A DNA stretch of 64,000 nucleotides from a virus. The stretch is from positions 33,139-97,138 of IMG/VR virus record IMGVR_UViG_3300030102_007788, one strand, 5' to 3'. The notes beneath the pieces were generated by a model, which saw nothing but the letters and a program-made list of their open reading frames with translations, was not told the origin of the DNA and made no database searches. The stretch's first letter is position 1. Each line of letters starts with the position of its first letter. This document shows, one piece after another, positions 58,844-64,000 of this stretch. Made by a program: the position numbers and the translations under genes.

Positions 58844-59078
58844 ACACATATTTATGAACGAAAAAAATCCAAATAAACAACTTTATATACTCGAGAATAA
58901 AGATATTACTTGGGAGTATGACGAAGATTCTCTAACTGCTAAAATTATAGAAACTTTAGATGCAATAGCTGAAGGAAGTATAAAGCTTTCTTCTCCTTAT
59001 CAGCCAAATCTTGGGACAAAATATATTGGATCAGATGTAAGAAAAAGTATCGCTGAAGCAATAGTAGATAAATTGTGA
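58821..59078 (+). CDS. Small protein with two copies of the MNxKxxNKH peptide
   Basis: Starts either at GTG 58821 or ATG 58854. With the first start it begins with NQKTSNKH and then MNEKNPNKQ, two copies of the same nine-residue peptide; with the second it begins with one. Otherwise a short acidic protein (ITWEYDEDSLTAKIIETLDA). The nearby gene at 59075 carries two more copies. Confidence 0.5.
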   Translation: MNQKTSNKHIFMNEKNPNKQLYILENKDITWEYDEDSLTAKIIETLDAIAEGSIKLSSPYQPNLGTKYIGSDVRKSIAEAIVDKL

Positions 59079-59245
59079 ACGAAAAAACGCCAAATAAACA
59101 CAATTTTACTCCACGGGAAGCCCCGAAACTTCCCGAGAATGAAAATTTTGTTTCTCATTCTGATATACCTTGGCCCTTAATGAGCGAATGCCTAGAGCGT
59201 GATAGACAAATTCAAATTATGAACGATAAAATGCCAAATAAACAC
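58821..59245 (+). repeat. Four dispersed copies of a 27-base repeat encoding MNxKxxNKH
   Basis: Copies at 58821-58847, 58854-58880, 59075-59101 and 59219-59245. Each begins with GTG or ATG, ends in CCAAATAAACA(C/A) or close to it, and is in the frame of the gene that holds it. Copies 1 and 2 are in one ORF, copies 3 and 4 in the next. Confidence 0.7.
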
Positions 59246-59389
59246 AATCTCCCCGATGTCCGATCATTCACATTTGACGACGATAAGAACGATTGGACTG
59301 AAGAAAGTTATCATAATTTTTATTTTTTTGAGGGTGAGGATGCCAAGGTAATTTATCATTATTATGATACTGGTGAAGCAAAAGGTTAA
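59075..59389 (+). CDS. Small protein with two more copies of the MNxKxxNKH peptide
   Basis: A 104-residue protein from GTG at 59075, beginning MNEKTPNKHNF. An in-frame second copy MNDKMPNKHNL at residue 49 could be an internal start, giving a 56-residue product. The rest is acidic (FDDDKNDWTEESYHNFYFFE). It overlaps the previous gene by four bases. Confidence 0.5.
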   Translation: MNEKTPNKHNFTPREAPKLPENENFVSHSDIPWPLMSECLERDRQIQIMNDKMPNKHNLPDVRSFTFDDDKNDWTEESYHNFYFFEGEDAKVIYHYYDTGEAKG

Positions 59390-59430
59390 TTAACAGATTA
59401 GTTAATCTCAGGGTTAACAGTCTCGTTAAC
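59389..59430. repeat. 12-bp phased (A/G)TTAA(C/T) array
   Basis: ATTAAC at 59389, GTTAAT at 59401, GTTAAC at 59413 and GTTAAC at 59425, each exactly 12 bases from the next. AGATTAGTTAATCT inside it is near-palindromic. The array is about 120 bases upstream of the rIIA promoter. It may be a cooperative repressor or activator site or a replication element. The rest of 59390-59547 is AT-rich, with one weak hairpin (GAGGTA/TACCTC, 59458-59491). Confidence 0.5.
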
Positions 59431-59547
59431 TTCATAAAAAAAATTTTTTTGAGTTGAGAGGTATTTAATTTATCTTGTTAAAAACTACCTCATTCTTCTC
59501 ATAAAAATTATTTTTTTTGACAGAGCATAAAAATATGAAAAAAGGGG

Positions 59548-59576
59548 TTGACTTGTTTCCCTGCATCAGTTATGCT
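59548..59576 (+). promoter_or_regulatory. CCCTG-type promoter for rIIA
   Basis: TTGACT (59548-59553), CCCTG (59559-59563), TATGCT (59571-59576), spacer 17. The ATG at 59587 is 10 bases beyond the -10. The rIIA gene thus lacks a normal leader. Confidence 0.72.
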
Positions 59577-59586
59577 GTTCTTCGTT

Positions 59587-62016
59587 ATGATTACTTCGTC
59601 ACAACAGACAACGCTAAAACAGTCCGACGATTTCCAGTCGGTATCCTTTGGAATAAAAGAGAGTGGACTCTCTCATATCTTCAACGTCCTGCGAAATCAA
59701 TTATATTCTGATAAGATTCTCGCAGTTATTCGTGAGTATTCTACTAATGCGGTAGATGCCCACATTGAAGTAGGTAAAGCAGACCTACCTATATTAGTTA
59801 CTCTCCCCTCTGCTCTTACGCCTGAGTTCAAGGTGCGAGATTTTGGTCGAGGTTTGACAGAAACTCAAGTCTCTGAGATTTATGCAATGTATGGTGAATC
59901 TACCAAACGAGGCACAAATGAACAGATTGGTCAGTTGGGGCTTGGTTCAAAATCGGCATTCGCTTATGGAGATAATTTTATCATAAATTCTTATGTTAAG
60001 GGAACGAAAACAACATATAATGCCTTTATCGACCCCTCTGATGTTGGTCAGATATCCAAAATTCATACCGAAAAGACCGATGAGAAGGATGGCATTGAAA
60101 TTGTTATACCAGTAAAATCGGATGACCATGACGAGTTTTACAGAAAGGCAGTTCGTTTATACAAGTATTTCAAGGTTGTTCCTAGTGTCAAGGGAGCAAG
60201 CCAAGAGCAACTAGAAAGAGACTTGGAACAGGATGAAGTTGTCGTTACAAAAGATAACTGGAGTCTTGTAAAAGGCGACTCGTATGCGGTGATGGGCAAC
60301 ATTGCCTATCCCCTAGACTACTCTGCTTTGAACTTGGGTTGGCAGGATGAGAGAGCAGATTTAATTTCAGCGGGAGTTGTGATTGATTTTGCGATTGGCG
60401 ATTTGGAAATTTCTGCTTCCCGTGAAGCATTGCAATATACCGATAAGACAAAAGATGTTATCATTAAAAAACTAGAAGCGATTATCAAACAACTACCCGA
60501 TGTATTGGGCGAGAAGTTTGACGAATGTGATACTTTATGGGATGTAAAGGTTTTATATAATGAGGCTTTTCGGCATGGAGGTTTTGGTCAAAAGATTCGC
60601 AAGATAGTAGAAACCAAGGGTATTTTATGGAATGGTATCAAGGTTACTAATGGAAATTTCAGCACTCAAAAATGGAAATCTGAGCATCTTGAATTAAAGC
60701 ATTTTAGTAAACCTAATCATTACGGTAATCGTAAACGTGTTAGGGGCGAGGAAGCTAATAACATTTATGCTAAAAATGATGTTTTAATAATTGTAGATGA
60801 TTTGCCTACGCATCACGGTAGACTGAATCGTATCGCACCTTTAGTGGAGAATTACGATAAGCGCGATGAGCAGCACAAGGATACTCCCGTATATGAATCT
60901 GTTTATTTGATAAACTTCCGCGAAAGTAAAGCCAAGCAGGAGTTTTACGACCAAACTAAATTTGATTTTCCTACGAAAAAACTGTCAGAGTATCCCAAGA
61001 TTGTATTGCGCGATATATACCCAAGCAATTCGACAGTATCGGGAGGCACTACTACTAAAAACTCAAAGCATAGCACCAAGGTTTTTTCCTTGGATGCGGA
61101 ATGCTCTCATGGTCATTATCATAATTGCCGTAGCGACTTCTTTGAGTCTAATGAAGTTGATTTAGATGAAGGGGGAGTTTATGTCATCGTGGATAAATTT
61201 TATTGGGGAAATGACAGGGATGGAGACAAGCATCCCTCGCACCTCGTTAAAAAGGTAAAAGCATTAACAAACATAGGTATAGATGTTCCTACTGTTTATG
61301 CGATGAAACCTACTGAGAAGAACTTAAAAGCAGTAGACGGCAAGCAATGGACTTACTTTGAAGATTGGGCGATTGAGGCGTTTCAAAATTATATCGGTGA
61401 GCTTGGCTACGTCGAAGATTTATACTTCAAATTGGTAGCAGAAAACCATACCAAGTTATGTGACCGCAATGATACATTTTGTGATGCGTTAATAACAATG
61501 AGTGAAAAAGATGATAGTTTCATCGACTCACTTCCAGAGTCATTAGCTAAAACATATCTCAATCGTTACCATGAAATGAATCGGGAAAGTGGAAGTGAAG
61601 CGGATAAAGAGTTATCTAAAATTAGAGACGCTTTCAATACGATTGGCAAATCAACCCGTGAATATGGGTATGGTTATTGCGACTCTGAGGAAAAGCTCGA
61701 AAAGATTAAGAATCCTGACACAAGAGGCATCCTAGACTATTGTCTGACTAAAGATTGGGATTGGTTGCGTGAAGCAGAGCATGACTTGAATGCAATGAAC
61801 GAGGAATGCCAGAAACGCTATAAGATGATTACATTGATGGATGACTCTAACTATAATTGGAGGAATCAAACCAAGGCTATAAAAGCAGCAAAAGAATACA
61901 TCACCATAGTTGAAGCGACATATAATATTAAAAAAAAGATAGAAAAAACAAAGGCATCAAACGCTGATTTACTCGCAAAGTTTCCAGAGAACATTTTCTT
62001 AAACGCTAACGTATAA
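59587..62016 (+). CDS. rIIA: rIIA-like protein, GHKL ATPase
   Basis: From the ATG at 59587 the product has 809 residues. The N-terminal GHKL ATPase is clear: REYSTNAVDAH (49-59, the N-box), DFGRGL (85-90, G1) and GQLGLGSKSAF (115-125, G2), as in T4 rIIA. T4 rIIA acts with rIIB in membrane-linked lysis timing and escape from the lambda Rex exclusion. The rest is alpha/beta and unassigned. An earlier in-frame start is inside the promoter. Confidence 0.85.
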   Translation: MITSSQQTTLKQSDDFQSVSFGIKESGLSHIFNVLRNQLYSDKILAVIREYSTNAVDAHIEVGKADLPILVTLPSALTPEFKVRDFGRGLTETQVSEIYAMYGESTKRGTNEQIGQLGLGSKSAFAYGDNFIINSYVKGTKTTYNAFIDPSDVGQISKIHTEKTDEKDGIEIVIPVKSDDHDEFYRKAVRLYKYFKVVPSVKGASQEQLERDLEQDEVVVTKDNWSLVKGDSYAVMGNIAYPLDYSALNLGWQDERADLISAGVVIDFAIGDLEISASREALQYTDKTKDVIIKKLEAIIKQLPDVLGEKFDECDTLWDVKVLYNEAFRHGGFGQKIRKIVETKGILWNGIKVTNGNFSTQKWKSEHLELKHFSKPNHYGNRKRVRGEEANNIYAKNDVLIIVDDLPTHHGRLNRIAPLVENYDKRDEQHKDTPVYESVYLINFRESKAKQEFYDQTKFDFPTKKLSEYPKIVLRDIYPSNSTVSGGTTTKNSKHSTKVFSLDAECSHGHYHNCRSDFFESNEVDLDEGGVYVIVDKFYWGNDRDGDKHPSHLVKKVKALTNIGIDVPTVYAMKPTEKNLKAVDGKQWTYFEDWAIEAFQNYIGELGYVEDLYFKLVAENHTKLCDRNDTFCDALITMSEKDDSFIDSLPESLAKTYLNRYHEMNRESGSEADKELSKIRDAFNTIGKSTREYGYGYCDSEEKLEKIKNPDTRGILDYCLTKDWDWLREAEHDLNAMNEECQKRYKMITLMDDSNYNWRNQTKAIKAAKEYITIVEATYNIKKKIEKTKASNADLLAKFPENIFLNANV

Positions 62017-62033
62017 AAAACGAAAGGACTAAT

Positions 62034-62876
62034 ATGTTACCATACATACTTACTGATAACTCGCTGACCATTGTAGTAGATGGCAAAGCACTCACGATGG
62101 AGAAAACGAATCCATCATTCAACGAGGCAACTAAACTTCTCGCAGAAGAACGGTTTGATGAATTGCCTGACTTGTTCGATGTTCCAAAGGCAGTCGAAAA
62201 ATTCGCAGATGGAAACATATCTGTCTCCGATGGTGAGGTTCGTTACAAAGATGAAACGATTCACAATCATGTTGTAGGTCGAATCCTTGACTTCATGCGT
62301 CAGGGACTGCCATATAAGCCTCTGGTGAGGTTTTTGGATAAGCTCATGGAGAATCCCTCTCGTCGTGCTGTAAACGAGTTGTATGCGTTCCTTGAACACA
62401 AGGCAATGCCTTTGACTCCAGACGGTAACTTTCTTGCCTACAAGGGAGTGAGAGAGGATTATACCGATTGGCACTCTGGCAAATTCCGCAACCAAGTTGG
62501 TGATGAGCATGAAATGATTCGCAACAAGGTCTGCGATGACGCAAACATTGGATGTTCTTACGGGTTCCATGCTGGTAGCTTGGAGTATGCCAAGGGATAC
62601 GGTAATGGAGGTCATTTAATGGTTGTTGAAATCGACCCCCGTGATGTTGTTAGTGTTCCATTGGATTGCGACCAGCAAAAATTACGCACCGCAAAGTATA
62701 AGGTTGTTTCACACTTTGAAAAGAAGTTGGAAGAACCAATGTGCGATGATTACGGTGATTACGTTGAATTGGACGATGAGGAACCTAGCGATAACTCTCA
62801 ATGGGATAATGGCTTTGATGCTGGCTACGAGGCAGCAAAAAAGGATTTAGTGGATAGTCTGTCCACTAAAAAGTAG
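62034..62876 (+). CDS. rIIB: rIIB-like protein
   Basis: A 280-residue protein with an AAAGGA ribosome site. ELYAFLEHKAMPLTPDGNFL, AYKGVREDYTDWHSGKFRN and GCSYGFHAGSLEYAKGYG, then VEIDPRDVVSVPLDCDQQKL, follow T4 rIIB. The start MLPYILTDNSLTIVVDGKAL also fits. Acidic C-terminus. Position after rIIA supports the pairing. Confidence 0.85.
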   Translation: MLPYILTDNSLTIVVDGKALTMEKTNPSFNEATKLLAEERFDELPDLFDVPKAVEKFADGNISVSDGEVRYKDETIHNHVVGRILDFMRQGLPYKPLVRFLDKLMENPSRRAVNELYAFLEHKAMPLTPDGNFLAYKGVREDYTDWHSGKFRNQVGDEHEMIRNKVCDDANIGCSYGFHAGSLEYAKGYGNGGHLMVVEIDPRDVVSVPLDCDQQKLRTAKYKVVSHFEKKLEEPMCDDYGDYVELDDEEPSDNSQWDNGFDAGYEAAKKDLVDSLSTKK

Positions 62877-62892
62877 CGTAGGTCATAACAAC

Positions 62893-62957
62893 GCCTTGTC
62901 AGAGCATTTAAGAAGTTTTCGTAGTTGTCCCTTCTTACTGTAAGTCTCTGGCGAGGC
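62893..62957 (+). ncRNA. Strong stem-loop between rIIB and the glycosylase gene
   Basis: GCCTTGTCAGAG (62893-62904) pairs with CTCTGGCGAGGC (62946-62957) over 12 pairs (two G-U); inside it TAAGAAG (62909-62915) pairs with CTTCTTA (62931-62937) over seven. A second hairpin, ATGTT/AACAT at 62963-62976, precedes TTTTA. The gap is 127 bases. It could be an sRNA, a processing site or a leader. Strand inferred from gene direction. Confidence 0.5.
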
Positions 62958-63003
62958 AACCTATGTTAAAAAACATTTTACTAACGCTATAAAAAAAATT
63001 TTT

Positions 63004-63687
63004 ATGACCTGCACTACCAAAGTTGAAAGTTTCTTTGATTCAATCAGAGACAAGGATATAGAGTCCTACAACGATTACTGGGGAGAGTTAAAACCTCAAT
63101 CAAGCAATGCAGCATTTCGCAGATACTTATTCGCCTTCATGTCGGTGCATACCAGTTGGAAGAATAACTGTAAAGGCTACAACGCAATCAAGCAATTTGG
63201 CAAGTGGACACTTGAAAAGACTAATCAATTAGAACTCTGGAATTACAATGCAGACACTTTATTCACGGCTATCGAATCTACTAGAGTTGGGATGCAGAAT
63301 AACCGCACCAATTACATTGGGACTTTTAACGATGCTTTTTGGGACAATCCTGACGATTACCTTAATCCTGCTAGTGGCGAAGGATGGGCTGAGTGGCGCG
63401 ATAGATTGGCTAAAAAAATTCTAGGGTTGGGTAAGGCTAAAACATCATTTGCGATTGAAATGTTGTTCCCACTTGAAGCTCAAGTAGTCTGTATGGACAC
63501 TCACTTGTTTCAAGTATATGGACTGAATCAGACCAAGCACTCCAAGTTGTATAACGATATTGAAGCTGATTGGCTTGAGCGGAGTGAGCAACGAGGCATT
63601 GCACCTTACATGGCGCGATGCTTGTATTGGGACAAAAACCAGAAGCGTAAAAATTCACGTTATTGGAGCAAAGTTTTAGAAGCGTAA
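63004..63687 (+). CDS. HhH-GPD-like DNA glycosylase-related protein
   Basis: A 227-residue protein. KKILGLGKAKTSFAIEMLFP near residue 138 resembles the helix-hairpin-helix and following helix of endonuclease III-like glycosylases, and VVCMDTHLFQVYGLN has the V-D-T-H that carries the catalytic Asp. The C-terminal Fe-S cluster loop is absent. A base-excision role is possible; the call is moderate. Confidence 0.5.
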   Translation: MTCTTKVESFFDSIRDKDIESYNDYWGELKPQSSNAAFRRYLFAFMSVHTSWKNNCKGYNAIKQFGKWTLEKTNQLELWNYNADTLFTAIESTRVGMQNNRTNYIGTFNDAFWDNPDDYLNPASGEGWAEWRDRLAKKILGLGKAKTSFAIEMLFPLEAQVVCMDTHLFQVYGLNQTKHSKLYNDIEADWLERSEQRGIAPYMARCLYWDKNQKRKNSRYWSKVLEA

Positions 63688-63710
63688 TGTGTTACCCCAT
63701 AGGAGTTGAA

Positions 63711-63974
63711 ATGAAAAAAGATGTTCCCCATTATACTTGCACCGATATCATATCAGATATAAACGCCGATGCGGTTTTCGCTGACGGTTTTGATGCAGCG
63801 ATTATAGGTTACGATTCAAATTGCACGGTAGTCTATGATTACGATAAGTGCATGAAAATCTTAATGGAACGTGATAGCATGACAGAGCATGAAGCGCATG
63901 AGTATATGGAGTTTAATGTTGTCAGCGCACACGTTGGAGACTACACGCCGATATTTATACATAGATTAGATTGA
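63711..63974 (+). CDS. Conserved phage hypothetical protein
   Basis: An 87-residue protein from the ATG at 63711. DGFDAAIIGYDSNCTVVYDY, then MTEHEAHEYMEFNVVSAHVG and TPIFI, a pattern shared by many small phage proteins of unknown task. It overlaps the next start (ATGA). Confidence 0.6.
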   Translation: MKKDVPHYTCTDIISDINADAVFADGFDAAIIGYDSNCTVVYDYDKCMKILMERDSMTEHEAHEYMEFNVVSAHVGDYTPIFIHRLD

Positions 63975-64000
63975 TGACTAAAACAAAATGCTATACTTGT
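63974..64000 (+). CDS. Start of a gene cut by the window edge
   Basis: ATG at 63974 overlaps the previous stop. Only MTKTKCYTC is visible; the CYTC suggests a zinc-binding start. Confidence 0.35.

Noticed and set aside
59401-59547. Strong terminator after the small-protein cluster
   Set aside because: The only stem (GAGGTA/TACCTC) is weak and far from a clean T-run.
62115-62615. 166-residue minus-strand ORF
   Set aside because: Antisense to rIIB, which has family motifs and a ribosome site.
1-64000. CRISPR arrays and insertion sequences
   Set aside because: No regularly spaced direct repeats of the CRISPR kind and no transposase or IS ends were seen. The only repeats are the four 27-base units near 59 kb and the 12-bp array.

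Overview
The window is a piece of a large, AT-rich double-stranded DNA tailed bacteriophage genome. It carries phage lambda-type tail-tip genes (gpL-like and gpM-like), a T4-like rIIA/rIIB pair, a phage sigma factor, its own replication and recombination set, and a large nucleotide-metabolism set. Genes are packed with ATGA or TAATG overlaps, and no ribosomal or housekeeping genes are seen. The gpL/gpM genes suggest a long-tailed, siphovirus-type virion. A Gram-negative host is likely but not proven: the phage encodes a lipoprotein, a secreted protein, a prepilin-like protein and a GspC/PilP-like protein.

Layout. (1) 1-1884, minus: tail tip. (2) 1946-8018, plus: three related virion proteins and a 1122-residue protein built of IPT/TIG-like repeats, probably an adhesin or fibre. 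(3) 8015-11646, minus: 2OG-Fe(II) oxygenase, MbcA/ParS-like domain, PLP aminotransferase, GspC-like and pilin-like proteins, pyrophosphatase. (4) 11664-11984, plus: one small gene. (5) 11981-20296, minus: two DUF2589 proteins, class I ribonucleotide reductase (nrdA and nrdB with a glycosyltransferase between them), Hsp20, dUTPase, dCMP deaminase. (6) 20297-20719: a divergent control region with what looks like a large structured RNA of about 270-300 nt that I do not recognise. (7) 20720-34521, plus: dNMP kinase-like protein, sigma factor, DUF736-like protein, then a sugar island with many glycosyltransferases, a radical SAM enzyme and the two-step GDP-L-fucose pathway. (8) 34563-46245, plus: replication and recombination, with UvsX/RecA, nucleases, an FtsZ/tubulin-like GTPase, DnaB helicase, TOPRIM primase, a DNA polymerase III alpha subunit split over separate genes with a DEDDh exonuclease, and an SSB-like protein. 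(9) 46245-64000, plus: more glycosyltransferases, cupin and nucleotidyltransferase, ThyX, one tRNA-Arg(UCU), SNase, small membrane proteins, a cluster of small proteins with a repeated N-terminal peptide, rIIA/rIIB and a HhH-GPD-like glycosylase.

Control signals. Two promoter-like families recur. One has TTGAC(T/A), a CCCTG box 11 bases (sometimes 7) from the start of the -35, and a -10, with the start codon usually only 6-12 bases beyond the -10, so the mRNAs may be leaderless. It precedes nrdA, the structured RNA, the DUF736-like gene, the uvsX operon, the SSB-like gene, a 236-residue protein and rIIA, and so looks early or middle. The other, AGTGTAATAT or close to it, precedes virion and other genes and may be a late promoter read with the phage sigma factor.

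How the parts fit: RNR, dUTPase, dCMP deaminase, ThyX, dNMP kinase and pyrophosphatase feed dNTPs to a phage replisome. The sugar genes build and transfer fucose-containing or amino-sugar glycans, to either virion proteins or the host surface. Functions are inferred from sequence motifs read by eye; no database search was run.
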